From contig JANATF010000020.1 in the NCBI GenBank assembly GCA_029449245.1, forward strand, positions 1-64,000: a DNA stretch of 64,000 nucleotides. Reading direction: 5' to 3'. The notes beneath the pieces were generated by a model that was given only the letters and a program-made list of their open reading frames with translations, ran no database searches and was not told the origin of the DNA. The DNA is from Mortierella alpina. Lineage: Eukaryota > Mortierellomycota > Mortierellomycetes > Mortierellales > Mortierellaceae. Shown here piece after piece: positions 9,019 to 18,709 of the stretch; position 1 is the first letter of the stretch; each line of letters begins with the position of its first letter. The position numbers and the translations under genes are program-made.

Positions 9019-10770
9019 ATGGAAGAGACAGTCAATACCTCCCCCCTGCCCACCTCTGCTGCGCCCAAAGCGCGAAATGAGGTGGATTCCCCTGAATCTC
9101 ACCAACCATCGCAAAAAGACAAACAACAATCCGATCCTACCCCCGCCTTAAACAGTCCCAAATCGTTTGCTGATGCTGCACGTCCCATCCTGTCCAAGGA
9201 GAAGGTGCGAGCAGCATGGGGCCAGCTCCGAGCTGGGAGAGAGCGTCGAGAGGAGGTCGTGCAGGACCGACCCATCTCTGTCGCCTTTTCTCGCCACCAA
9301 CTGGATGGCCTTTTTGCAGTACCCTACGACAAGGATCGCCACATGGTGACGGATGTAGTCAGTGCCATTCTCACCGCCTTCGCCTATGTCCCCGCCATCG
9401 ACTCAGACATCCCTGGAGTGTGTTACTTTGTGCTCCCCAAAACCGACACCTCCCTCACCTCCGATACAGTCATCCAGAGCAAAGGAGGACCATTGGAGAT
9501 CGTCCCGGCGGTCTGGTCCCTCGGCTCAAGGATCCGCATCCGTGTAGACCAGATGGATCTGGGCGTCATGGATCGCAGAAAAGAGGTTTTGGACTCTATC
9601 TTTGGGGACTACGGCAAAATCGTTCACATTAACAATCACTACTACAAGGGCACCAGGACCCTTATGACCTCCTTTGACTTTGTTCTTGAGATCCCTCAGG
9701 GGGCTCCTGGCGATCTCATGATCCCGAGAGTCATCCCTGTCAGAGGGAGCAATGTTCTATTCATTTGGAACTCACCCCCCTTTTGCTTCCGCTGCGGCCT
9801 AGAGGGCCACACGAAAGCTCTGTGCCCATGCCCCTCAGACTTTCAGCTGTTCCATGCCCCCTTGGTTGACCATCCCATCATGGCGCGAGCCTTCCCAGAC
9901 ATTAAGGCACCTCCTCGTGAGACCCCCAAAACGACGGCGGCACCAGCCTCTGTGGCTGCCAAGAACAAGCCCTCTGGGGACACCTGGACTGTGGTTGGTC
10001 CCAGTCAGCAAAGCGGTAAGAAGAGGGGACGCCGGGCGCTTGCGCCAACCTCTTCCTTGGATGGAGTCACAACGTCGGCATCAGACAGTGACACGCCCAG
10101 ACCATCCAGGAAGCAGTCGGCCCCTCGCAATCAGTCCAAGGAAAGTGCCACTGCCATTTTACCTTCTCTCTCAGACCCCGTCTCTGCCCCTGCCCTCGTG
10201 AAGACTGCACCCACAGTTGAGACTGAAGCACATGCCTCTGCCCCCTCAACTTGTGTAGAGCCCCAGCCTGAGGTGCCGGCTCCTGAGCCCACCTCCGGGA
10301 CCTCGGTCTCGCCCTCGGTGGCAGACCAGGTGCCCACGCCCCTGGCCTCAGATGATGCCTCTGAGACAGCGGAGCAAGATGTTGCCATGCCCACTGCGGC
10401 CCCAGACACCCCAGAAACACCCCTCCACCATCCTGTAGAGCCCTACCCTGCACACACAGTGCCAGACACCCCTATCCCAGTGATCATCATTAGCGAGGAA
10501 CCAGGATCCACGGACGACGTCAATATGACCACCAAACAGGACGGCATGCGAGCCAAACTCGCTGACAAGAAGGCCTCTCGGGAGTCCAAAATCATGGCCA
10601 GGAAGGGCCTCGACGGCATATTTGACCCGGCCTCCGTCCTGGTTGGTAAGAAGAGTAAGGCCAAGGAGAAGTCCTCGGCCAAGGCCTCTACCAGAGCTTC
10701 TGGGCCCACGGTGGATAGCATGGGCATCCCCGTTGTGGTGGCCGCTGACCACGCCACGCCTTCAGGGTAA
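9019..10770 (+). CDS. LINE copy 1 ORF1: Gag-like nucleic-acid-binding protein
   Basis: Predicted 583-residue protein that should coat the element RNA in the cytoplasm. Residues 1-60 are polar and disordered. Residues ~80-245 form a compact region, probably an RRM-like or Gag-like fold. A single CCHC zinc knuckle follows, with Cys256, Cys259, His264 and Cys269 in C-x2-C-x4-H-x4-C spacing. Residues ~290-583 are Pro/Ala/Ser/Thr-rich and end in a Lys-rich stretch near 540-565, suited to RNA binding or nuclear entry. The ATG is the first in a 146-bp leader and its context is good. ORF2 starts 127 bp downstream in another frame, so it needs re-initiation, termination-reinitiation or a separate transcript. 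No frameshift or internal stop is seen. Confidence 0.93.
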   Translation: MEETVNTSPLPTSAAPKARNEVDSPESHQPSQKDKQQSDPTPALNSPKSFADAARPILSKEKVRAAWGQLRAGRERREEVVQDRPISVAFSRHQLDGLFAVPYDKDRHMVTDVVSAILTAFAYVPAIDSDIPGVCYFVLPKTDTSLTSDTVIQSKGGPLEIVPAVWSLGSRIRIRVDQMDLGVMDRRKEVLDSIFGDYGKIVHINNHYYKGTRTLMTSFDFVLEIPQGAPGDLMIPRVIPVRGSNVLFIWNSPPFCFRCGLEGHTKALCPCPSDFQLFHAPLVDHPIMARAFPDIKAPPRETPKTTAAPASVAAKNKPSGDTWTVVGPSQQSGKKRGRRALAPTSSLDGVTTSASDSDTPRPSRKQSAPRNQSKESATAILPSLSDPVSAPALVKTAPTVETEAHASAPSTCVEPQPEVPAPEPTSGTSVSPSVADQVPTPLASDDASETAEQDVAMPTAAPDTPETPLHHPVEPYPAHTVPDTPIPVIIISEEPGSTDDVNMTTKQDGMRAKLADKKASRESKIMARKGLDGIFDPASVLVGKKSKAKEKSSAKASTRASGPTVDSMGIPVVVAADHATPSG

Positions 10771-10897
10771 ATCCCAGGGGGGGCTGGCCGAGACATCCCT
10801 CAGTGTATAATACCCAGACATTGTACACTCACATCTCTCTTGAGCGCCTCGCCCCCCCTCCCCTTCTTTCTTCTTCCCCTCTCTACCTTGTTCCCCA

Positions 10898-13800
10898 ATG
10901 ATTGAGTACAACAACTTGAGAGTATGCACATTGAACGTCCGATCGATCGTGCGTGAGGCTATGAGGAGATCCTTCTTCTCTTGGCTAAGGACCCAAAAAC
11001 AATACGACATTATCGCCCTACAGGAGACTGTGATGAACCCAGGACCCAACGACAACGAGGCGGCTCGACAGGCAAAGTGGGCAAGGGAATGGAAGGGACC
11101 TATCGTCTTCTCCAAACACTGTGCCACCCTCTGCAACAACAGCCGTCTCTCTCTACACAACCCCCAACAATACCTCGAAGGAAGGCTACTAACGGTCGAG
11201 GTGGTTTGCGACAACAAGCTTGACGAGAAGCTCTGCATTGCCAACGTGTATGCACCATCCAACAACGGTTGTAGTCAAGACAACCTCACGCCCGAGACCT
11301 TCCTCCAACAACTACCATACACCGCCCTCAACAACTACGACCATAAGCTCATTCTGGGCGACTTCAACGTGGTCGCTAACCCTCGCCTTGATCAAAACCC
11401 ACCAGGCAGGCTCCGCACTGTCGCACGCTGGACCCTATTCAGCGAGGCATTTTCCCGCCTTGACGTCGTGGACATCGCTCCGGAGGCACCTGTGGACGAG
11501 AATGGCAAGGTGACTGATAACCACTTCACTCATGAGTACAGACGAAACAACAGCCTTCGTATGTCGCGCATCGATTATATCACTGTTTCCTCCCCTCTCC
11601 GGGATAGGGTAGCTTACTACCAGGTCTCCTCGGCTCCGTTTGTCAACTCGGACCACAGACTGGTCTCCGCGGTGATTAACTCGACTACACGACCCCGCAA
11701 ACCCAAGGCCGCCCCGTCTCTTGACATTCGGATCCTCTCTGACCAGAGCTTCCGCGCTCAGATCCGCCAAACCTTGGAAAAATGCCAGCAAACTAGGACC
11801 ACTCGCCCTGAATTATACCCCTCACCGGGCCACTTTTGGGACGAGTGCAAAGATAAGTTCCTACTGCTGGGTCAACAGTTTCGCAACAAACAACGCTCTA
11901 CTGCCACGAGAAAGCGTGTCCTCCTCCAGAAGACTCTGAAGGAGGCAGACATACTCCTCAACCAAAACCCGAACTCGTCTGAAGCCCTTTGTCATCGTCT
12001 GGATGCTCTTGCTGAACTAGAACGCCTGGAGGCTGACGCGATGCAACACACGGCTACTTTGGCCAAGGTCCGTTGGCTGGAGGAAGGCGAGAAGGCCTCA
12101 CCCTTCTTTACCGACAACCTCAAGCGAGAGCGCCAGAGGAAGGACATCAAAGCACTAAAGTCTAGTTCAGGAGTCAGCACCCAAGTCCCGGAGGAGATGG
12201 ACTCGATTGCTCGCCAGTTTTACACTCAACTATACGCGTCTCAACCAACGGATACCACCGCACAGGACACGCTCCTGGAGTGCGTGGAGAGGAAGATCCT
12301 ACCGGACTGCAGTGCCATCCTGGATGAAGATCTGACATTGCAGGAGATTAAAAAATCAATCGACTCTATGGACCTTCGCTCTTCACCAGGATCGGACGGC
12401 CTCCCTTATGAATTTTACAAAACTTTCAAACATGACGTTGCCCCTATCCTTCTGGAGATGTTCAACTCGATCACGGACACTGACGGCGCACATCCAACCT
12501 CGCACGGGATCGCCCTCACAACTCTGATCCACAAAAAAGCCTGCAAGGAGGAGATGAAAAACTACCGACCGATCTCACTCACACAGACTGACTACAAGAT
12601 CTTCACAAAGGCTTTGACGAACAGGATCAACCCAGTCGCCAAAACGGTCATCAAACCGTGGCAGACAGGCTTTATCCCAGGTAGACAGGGCCATGATAAT
12701 GTTATGCTTATCGAGCTCCTGTCACAGTACGTCAACGACGGATCCCACGGTGATTACGCGATCCTCTCACTGGACCAGGAGAAGGCGTACGATAGAGTGG
12801 AGTGGGGGTACCTCTCCAGGGTGTTGGTGACATTTGGATTCGGAGCCAGGATGCGCAATTGGATCAGATGCTGCTACACCAATCTGACAGCCAGACTCCT
12901 CATCAATGGCCGACAATCAGCTCCCTACCCAGTCGAACGAGGTCTCCGGCAAGGAGACCCTCTTGCACCAATCTTATTCAATTTTGTCCTGGAGCCCTTC
13001 CTCCTGTACTACCACAGGCACGCGAGTGGCATTAGAGTCGAGGACATGGGCTTCAAAGTCGCAGCCTTTGCCGATGACACCAATTTGTTTATCCAGCCTG
13101 GAGACGAGCAGCACGCACTGCGAGCGATCGAACTTCACGAGAAGGCATCCGGCGCCAAGGTCAACCAGGACAAAACGGAGGTAATACCACTCACTAGGGG
13201 GGCGACGACAACCATTGTCTTCCCGTCCTTTACAGTCAAACCATTCGAGGACCCGTTCACCCACCTGGGGGTCATCATACAACCCTCAGGGCGTCTTATG
13301 GTGCCCATCGAAAAGGCCATTCTGGAGGACCTCAAGTCCACAGTCCAAGCGTGGCACAGGAGGCGCCTGTCGTTCGCTGGGCGGGTCACGGCCGCCAACA
13401 CATATCTGTTATCCAAACTCTGGCACGTTGCCCCCTTTTATACGTTCAGCAAAAAGTTTTTCAAGGCAGTTGACACCATCACAAAGGCCCTCCTCTGGCA
13501 CGACAAACCAGCTAGGGTCTCGTTGTCATGGTACCGCCTGCCTCGGAAAGACGGGGGCTGGGGCCTCATCAACCCTGAGACTCAATGCCAGGCCCTGAAG
13601 GCGAAATGGTTAGCGCGATGGAGAACTCAACGCACCCGCTGGAGACGGCTCTTTACGTTGTCGGCCCAAGGATGCTATGGCCTCAATGACGTTGATGCTA
13701 CTGAATCCTTTCTTGCGACTCCCACTATACAGCAGGCCATCGTGGGTGGCCCCATGCACTCCTCGACTACAGCACAGGCCACCACAGCCTTCGCCAAACT

Positions 13801-14899
13801 GGACGTCAAGGACATATCTCCCATGGAAGCGGTCTCACTTGCTCAAAAAAAGAACGCGGACTCGAAGATTGGCGGCCACACTAAATACGGCGACAAATAC
13901 CTTATATCTGAGTTCACGGTCAGGACGGCTCGGCAGTACCTGGATGAGAAGGCGCTTGAGGCTCACAAGGCGAGACCTCGACCCTCAAAGCTCTCCCTCC
14001 AGGCGCCCATCTTTGCCAACCTACCCCTCCGTGATATCACGCCAGACACAGCAGCCAGGGTCGAACTGGACTTGAGGACAGCGCGCGCGATGGCGGCTAC
14101 AAATGACCCCACCATTGACCCAGTCCCAACACCCAAGGACATCGCTGAAGCACAGAAGGCAGCCGAGATCTCACTACCCGATGCCCAGTGGACAGTCTTT
14201 TTCTCTCGCCTCCACTGCAGTCAACGTCGCACCAATGAGAAGGACTTTCTGTACCTCATTGCTCACCGCAAGATATACACCCACGGTATCAAGAGCAACT
14301 TTGGATACGAAGACTCACCCTCACCTGGTTGTAGGAGATGCAAGATAGCCGATCCCGACCTCGACCCACCCTTTGAGACCCGTCGCCACGCCTTTCACTC
14401 GTGCCCGTCGGTCCTGGTACTCTGGACACAGGCCCTACGATGGCTGCAGCAGTTGCTGCCACAGCAGCAGCTAAGTGACGACGGTCTTCAGTTGATCCTC
14501 TGTTGGCCAGCAACCACTGCACTGCCCACTATCGTAATCCATCTCCACTCGGTCGTAACGCATGCCATCTACCGTACTTACTGCAAGTTAGGGGACGGTG
14601 AGCCTCTGAGGCCCAACCAACTATCATGGATGGCCCTCGCCGCTTTCCAGTCCCGCGGTCGGCTTGAACTCGTCCGAGCACTACACAAGGATCAGCGTGA
14701 ACGGGAGCGAGTGCCCAGAACTGGCGCCCGACAACCACGAGAACCTCCGGACCCAGATCACCACTACAAAGTCTTCAAGGCTGAATGGCACCACCCGCCC
14801 CACATTGTGGTGTCTGACGATACCATCTCCTTTGGGGACATGTGGGTGCTGCAGGACCAGGAAGCCCTCTCGGTAGACGACCCTGTCGACCTCGAGTAA
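10898..14899 (+). CDS. LINE copy 1 ORF2: endonuclease / reverse transcriptase
   Basis: A 1,333-residue polyprotein that nicks the target and primes reverse transcription there. The N-terminal AP-like endonuclease (about 7-270) shows Asn13, Glu43, the GDFN motif (Asp155, Asn157), an SRIDYI motif and SDHR (Asp252, His253). The reverse transcriptase (about 480-800) shows NYRPISL, LDQEKAYDRV, GLRQGDPLAP and the catalytic FADD box at 724-727. A C-terminal zinc motif starts at Cys1145 (C-x2-C then His-rich and Cys). No RNase H domain is apparent, consistent with L1/Tx1-type elements. Target choice is presumably set by the endonuclease, which here must recognise the start of tRNA-Arg; that is inferred from the insertion sites. 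The frame is uninterrupted. Confidence 0.97.
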   Translation: MIEYNNLRVCTLNVRSIVREAMRRSFFSWLRTQKQYDIIALQETVMNPGPNDNEAARQAKWAREWKGPIVFSKHCATLCNNSRLSLHNPQQYLEGRLLTVEVVCDNKLDEKLCIANVYAPSNNGCSQDNLTPETFLQQLPYTALNNYDHKLILGDFNVVANPRLDQNPPGRLRTVARWTLFSEAFSRLDVVDIAPEAPVDENGKVTDNHFTHEYRRNNSLRMSRIDYITVSSPLRDRVAYYQVSSAPFVNSDHRLVSAVINSTTRPRKPKAAPSLDIRILSDQSFRAQIRQTLEKCQQTRTTRPELYPSPGHFWDECKDKFLLLGQQFRNKQRSTATRKRVLLQKTLKEADILLNQNPNSSEALCHRLDALAELERLEADAMQHTATLAKVRWLEEGEKASPFFTDNLKRERQRKDIKALKSSSGVSTQVPEEMDSIARQFYTQLYASQPTDTTAQDTLLECVERKILPDCSAILDEDLTLQEIKKSIDSMDLRSSPGSDGLPYEFYKTFKHDVAPILLEMFNSITDTDGAHPTSHGIALTTLIHKKACKEEMKNYRPISLTQTDYKIFTKALTNRINPVAKTVIKPWQTGFIPGRQGHDNVMLIELLSQYVNDGSHGDYAILSLDQEKAYDRVEWGYLSRVLVTFGFGARMRNWIRCCYTNLTARLLINGRQSAPYPVERGLRQGDPLAPILFNFVLEPFLLYYHRHASGIRVEDMGFKVAAFADDTNLFIQPGDEQHALRAIELHEKASGAKVNQDKTEVIPLTRGATTTIVFPSFTVKPFEDPFTHLGVIIQPSGRLMVPIEKAILEDLKSTVQAWHRRRLSFAGRVTAANTYLLSKLWHVAPFYTFSKKFFKAVDTITKALLWHDKPARVSLSWYRLPRKDGGWGLINPETQCQALKAKWLARWRTQRTRWRRLFTLSAQGCYGLNDVDATESFLATPTIQQAIVGGPMHSSTTAQATTAFAKLDVKDISPMEAVSLAQKKNADSKIGGHTKYGDKYLISEFTVRTARQYLDEKALEAHKARPRPSKLSLQAPIFANLPLRDITPDTAARVELDLRTARAMAATNDPTIDPVPTPKDIAEAQKAAEISLPDAQWTVFFSRLHCSQRRTNEKDFLYLIAHRKIYTHGIKSNFGYEDSPSPGCRRCKIADPDLDPPFETRRHAFHSCPSVLVLWTQALRWLQQLLPQQQLSDDGLQLILCWPATTALPTIVIHLHSVVTHAIYRTYCKLGDGEPLRPNQLSWMALAAFQSRGRLELVRALHKDQRERERVPRTGARQPREPPDPDHHYKVFKAEWHHPPHIVVSDDTISFGDMWVLQDQEALSVDDPVDLE

Positions 14900-14973
14900 C
14901 TGCTTGGTTTCTGTCGCTATTCACCCTTGTTCTTTGGATTCTTCCTACTCTTTATTTTTATCTTTTATTTTTT

Positions 14974-15876
14974 CTACTTCTTGTTATACGCCTCGAGCCT
15001 GGACCAGTACGCCCGGGCCAGAGCGCCCTGCTCTCTGACTCGCTCTTCCAACCGCCGAACCGCTTCTGCGTGTTCCTGCACCATGGCGGCGTACTGCTCT
15101 TGCTGAGGACACAACTGCAGCACTAGTTGCTGCAGACGCTCTTGGAGGCCCACCTTGTCACTCTGAAGCACGTCCCACATCCGCTGGAGACCGGCCCTGT
15201 CCTCAACGCTCACCTCGTGGTGCAAGATCCGCTCCTCGAGCAGCGCGAGTCGCTCGATCGTGGTGTGCAAGTTCCCTTGGAGCTTCCAAAACCACAAGAC
15301 ACCGACGTCCTGCCCCCTAGGCTCTGCTTCAGGATCAGGGGCCTCATAAGTGGGAGGCCCTGTGATCTCTCCACCGGCGCCACCTGGACTAGCGGGAGAG
15401 GACAAGGGCGACAACTCTGGCGACGGACTGGCAACGGCCTGACTGAGCTCGAACCCACCTTCGTCCGAGTCCTGAACGAACGTGGTATCGCGCTCTCCAG
15501 CTGGACTACCGGCAGGACTCAGCGGCTCCAACAGTGGTGACTGCTGGCGCGAGTCAGGACCGCTGGACCTCCTGCGGAGGGGCCTCAAACTGGGTGAAAG
15601 AATGGTTCTGGAGGTCATGGTGTTTTTCGTGATGGAGTGGTTGGGGACAATGGTGATGGTGAATTGAGGAAAAGGAATGGCGAAAAGGAATGGCGGACGC
15701 AATGGAGTGAATTTATGCTCTCCATTTCGAATGTCGTGGAAGGAGTCAGCGTGGAGAGGAAATGGCGTGATGGTGGAGAGGCAAGGTGGACCAATGGGAG
15801 ATCTTGTCGTCGCCATCCTCTTTCTTTTTTTCCTCTCTCTTTGGGCATGCACTCTGACGTACAGTCCTCCATTCAC
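14974..15876 (-). CDS. LINE copy 1 antisense ORF3: coiled-coil protein
   Basis: A reverse-strand open frame of 300 residues lies inside the element's 3' region, just after ORF2. Met87 (15,618) is an alternative start giving 214 residues, after which the sequence looks more protein-like. Residues ~87-190 are Pro/Ser/Gly-rich; ~195-300 are a strongly predicted coiled coil (Leu, Glu, Gln, Arg heptads), ending in a Lys pair. I know of no such antisense protein in described L1/Tx1 elements. It ends 75 bp from the end of ORF2, so the two are convergent. It could be a captured gene or an element accessory protein; it could also be a chance frame, although a helix-forming heptad pattern argues against that. 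The coiled-coil ORF at 7,341-8,714 has the same architecture and position relative to a tRNA. Confidence 0.6.
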   Translation of the reverse strand: MNGGLYVRVHAQRERKKRKRMATTRSPIGPPCLSTITPFPLHADSFHDIRNGEHKFTPLRPPFLFAIPFPQFTITIVPNHSITKNTMTSRTILSPSLRPLRRRSSGPDSRQQSPLLEPLSPAGSPAGERDTTFVQDSDEGGFELSQAVASPSPELSPLSSPASPGGAGGEITGPPTYEAPDPEAEPRGQDVGVLWFWKLQGNLHTTIERLALLEERILHHEVSVEDRAGLQRMWDVLQSDKVGLQERLQQLVLQLCPQQEQYAAMVQEHAEAVRRLEERVREQGALARAYWSRLEAYNKK

Positions 15877-16348
15877 TTTCCCTTATTTTTCTTTCTTTTT
15901 TTTCTCCTCTCCCTCCTTGTCCCATCTACCGCTGCATCCTCTCTCCCCCTCACCGTCAGCGCCCTCCCACCATCAGCTCTTCTACCCAACCCCCCTATAC
16001 ACCCACACACACCCACACACACTCACACAACAACAACCAACTACCATTAGCGCGAGCCCATAGGACCCGCCACAGACGACTCACAGACCCGCCGGCCATG
16101 GACCTCTGACTCAAGTGCCTCAAGACCGAGCGGCCTCACCCTCCCCACACTTATGCATCCGGACCTGGCACCTCCGATGGCGATGTGTGGGTGCCCACAG
16201 ACCATGAGGGTCCCGGCCGACACCTCTGTCGCCGAAGAGCAGCTGCCTGCCCCCAGCTGCTTACCAGGATCACTCCCTTGACTCCTGTAGAGCAGCCCTG
16301 CCCCCCTGAGGGCTGCTGACCCAGACCTTTTTGCCATTTTTTTTACTA

Positions 16349-16660
16349 CCCTCCCACATACGGGAGGGCCCCGAGTGTGCTCCCTGACACTCCACCCGCA
16401 ATCTGTGCTCCCTGAGATTGCTTGTACTATACAAACACATACCCGCTCTATTTTTCCGTCTGTTCCTACCCTGCCTCACCGCAGCGGCTCGGGGGCCAGC
16501 TGTTCTTCCTGGTTTTTGGTCTGGGTCATTTTGACTTGCGGCTTCTTGAGGTTTCCACCTTTCACCCTACATAGCATATGAACTTTTTTCACTGCCAGGA
16601 GGGACACCCCCACCCGTGGGAAAGTCCCGACCTAAAATAAAGCACCTCATCATATGGTGA
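16349..16660 (+). other. Structured 3' tail of LINE copy 1
   Basis: Two short hairpins can be drawn in the transcript: CCCTCCC/GGGAGGG arms near 16,350-16,370 and CCCAC/GTGGG near 16,608-16,620. The last bases (ACCTCA with TGAGGT) form a stem that reaches two bases into the tRNA start. These are candidate signals for the element's own reverse transcriptase. The same features occur at the end of copy 2. Confidence 0.5.
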
Positions 16661-16684
16661 GGTCTGCTGGCCCAATGGAAAGGC
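16661..16684 (+). repeat. Half tRNA-Arg between LINE copies 1 and 2
   Basis: Exact copy of tRNA nucleotides 1-24. It is at once the 3' target-site duplication of copy 1 and the 5' duplication of copy 2, which explains the seamless 7,812-bp repeat period. Confidence 0.96.
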
Positions 16685-16830
16685 ACCTTTCCCTCTTACC
16701 TCCTTCGTACCCCTACCCCGGAGGCCCCCTTGTTTTGAATAAACCATAAACACAGCCCCACAGCAAAACATCGGCCACGCGAGCGACGGGCATCAGCGCA
16801 CTCCCCTTACCCTCCCCCACCTTTTCCATT

Positions 16831-18582
16831 ATGGAAGAGACAGTCAATACCTCCCCCCTGCCCACCTCTGCTGCGCCCAAAGCGCGAAATGAGGTGGATT
16901 CCCCTGAATCTCACCAACCATCGCAAAAAGACAAACAACAATCCGATCCTACCCCCGCCTTAAACAGTCCCAAATCGTTTGCTGATGCTGCACGTCCCAT
17001 CCTGTCCAAGGAGAAGGTGCGAGCAGCATGGGGCCAGCTCCGAGCTGGGAGAGAGCGTCGAGAGGAGGTCGTGCAGGACCGACCCATCTCTGTCGCCTTT
17101 TCTCGCCACCAACTGGATGGCCTTTTTGCAGTACCCTACGACAAGGATCGCCACATGGTGACGGATGTAGTCAGTGCCATTCTCACCGCCTTCGCCTATG
17201 TCCCCGCCATCGACTCAGACATCCCTGGAGTGTGTTACTTTGTGCTCCCCAAAACCGACACCTCCCTCACCTCCGATACAGTCATCCAGAGCAAAGGAGG
17301 ACCATTGGAGATCGTCCCGGCGGTCTGGTCCCTCGGCTCAAGGATCCGCATCCGTGTAGACCAGATGGATCTGGGCGTCATGGATCGCAGAAAAGAGGTT
17401 TTGGACTCTATCTTTGGGGACTACGGCAAAATCGTTCACATTAACAATCACTACTACAAGGGCACCAGGACCCTTATGACCTCCTTTGACTTTGTTCTTG
17501 AGATCCCTCAGGGGGCTCCTGGCGATCTCATGATCCCGAGAGTCATCCCTGTCAGAGGGAGCAATGTTCTATTCATTTGGAACTCACCCCCCTTTTGCTT
17601 CCGCTGCGGCCTAGAGGGCCACACGAAAGCTCTGTGCCCATGCCCCTCAGACTTTCAGCTGTTCCATGCCCCCTTGGTTGACCATCCCATCATGGCGCGA
17701 GCCTTCCCAGACATTAAGGCACCTCCTCGTGAGACCCCCAAAACGACGGCGGCACCAGCCTCTGTGGCTGCCAAGAACAAGCCCTCTGGGGACACCTGGA
17801 CTGTGGTTGGTCCCAGTCAGCAAAGCGGTAAGAAGAGGGGACGCCGGGCGCTTGCGCCAACCTCTTCCTTGGATGGAGTCACAACGTCGGCATCAGACAG
17901 TGACACGCCCAGACCATCCAGGAAGCAGTCGGCCCCTCGCAATCAGTCCAAGGAAAGTGCCACTGCCATTTTACCTTCTCTCTCAGACCCCGTCTCTGCC
18001 CCTGCCCTCGTGAAGACTGCACCCACAGTTGAGACTGAAGCACATGCCTCTGCCCCCTCAACTTGTGTAGAGCCCCAGCCTGAGGTGCCGGCTCCTGAGC
18101 CCACCTCCGGGACCTCGGTCTCGCCCTCGGTGGCAGACCAGGTGCCCACGCCCCTGGCCTCAGATGATGCCTCTGAGACAGCGGAGCAAGATGTTGCCAT
18201 GCCCACTGCGGCCCCAGACACCCCAGAAACACCCCTCCACCATCCTGTAGAGCCCTACCCTGCACACACAGTGCCAGACACCCCTATCCCAGTGATCATC
18301 ATTAGCGAGGAACCAGGATCCACGGACGACGTCAATATGACCACCAAACAGGACGGCATGCGAGCCAAACTCGCTGACAAGAAGGCCTCTCGGGAGTCCA
18401 AAATCATGGCCAGGAAGGGCCTCGACGGCATATTTGACCCGGCCTCCGTCCTGGTTGGTAAGAAGAGTAAGGCCAAGGAGAAGTCCTCGGCCAAGGCCTC
18501 TACCAGAGCTTCTGGGCCCACGGTGGATAGCATGGGCATCCCCGTTGTGGTGGCCGCTGACCACGCCACGCCTTCAGGGTAA
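16831..18582 (+). CDS. LINE copy 2 ORF1: Gag-like nucleic-acid-binding protein
   Basis: 583 residues, identical in translation to ORF1 of copy 1, with the zinc knuckle intact. Two intact, identical copies imply very recent amplification or ongoing homogenisation. Confidence 0.93.
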   Translation: MEETVNTSPLPTSAAPKARNEVDSPESHQPSQKDKQQSDPTPALNSPKSFADAARPILSKEKVRAAWGQLRAGRERREEVVQDRPISVAFSRHQLDGLFAVPYDKDRHMVTDVVSAILTAFAYVPAIDSDIPGVCYFVLPKTDTSLTSDTVIQSKGGPLEIVPAVWSLGSRIRIRVDQMDLGVMDRRKEVLDSIFGDYGKIVHINNHYYKGTRTLMTSFDFVLEIPQGAPGDLMIPRVIPVRGSNVLFIWNSPPFCFRCGLEGHTKALCPCPSDFQLFHAPLVDHPIMARAFPDIKAPPRETPKTTAAPASVAAKNKPSGDTWTVVGPSQQSGKKRGRRALAPTSSLDGVTTSASDSDTPRPSRKQSAPRNQSKESATAILPSLSDPVSAPALVKTAPTVETEAHASAPSTCVEPQPEVPAPEPTSGTSVSPSVADQVPTPLASDDASETAEQDVAMPTAAPDTPETPLHHPVEPYPAHTVPDTPIPVIIISEEPGSTDDVNMTTKQDGMRAKLADKKASRESKIMARKGLDGIFDPASVLVGKKSKAKEKSSAKASTRASGPTVDSMGIPVVVAADHATPSG

Positions 18583-18709
18583 ATCCCAGGGGGGGCTGGC
18601 CGAGACATCCCTCAGTGTATAATACCCAGACATTGTACACTCACATCTCTCTTGAGCGCCTCGCCCCCCCTCCCCTTCTTTCTTCTTCCCCTCTCTACCT
18701 TGTTCCCCA

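Larger units (their letters stand above)
8873..16660 (+). mobile_element. Full-length tRNA-Arg-targeting non-LTR retrotransposon, copy 1
   Basis: A 7,788-bp element with no terminal repeats. Its layout is a 146-bp leader, ORF1 (zinc-knuckle, nucleic-acid-binding), a 127-bp spacer, ORF2 (AP-type endonuclease, reverse transcriptase, C-terminal zinc motif) and a 1.76-kb 3' region with a reverse-strand coiled-coil ORF and a structured tail. There is no poly(A) tail; it ends in a short hairpin abutting tRNA nucleotide 1. ORF2's reverse-transcriptase motifs resemble the L1/Tx1 group, which is known to include lineages specific for multicopy RNA genes; the exact clade needs a tree. It lies in the same orientation as the tRNA and is flanked by exact 24-bp copies of tRNA nucleotides 1-24. 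All open frames are intact, so it may be active. Confidence 0.96.

Noticed and set aside
10762-11265. Reverse-strand frame of 167 codons at the ORF1-ORF2 junction of the LINE (also 18,574-19,077)
   Set aside because: Overlaps the highly conserved endonuclease coding sequence on the other strand and has no heptads or domain; its persistence is explained by ORF2 constraint and copy identity.
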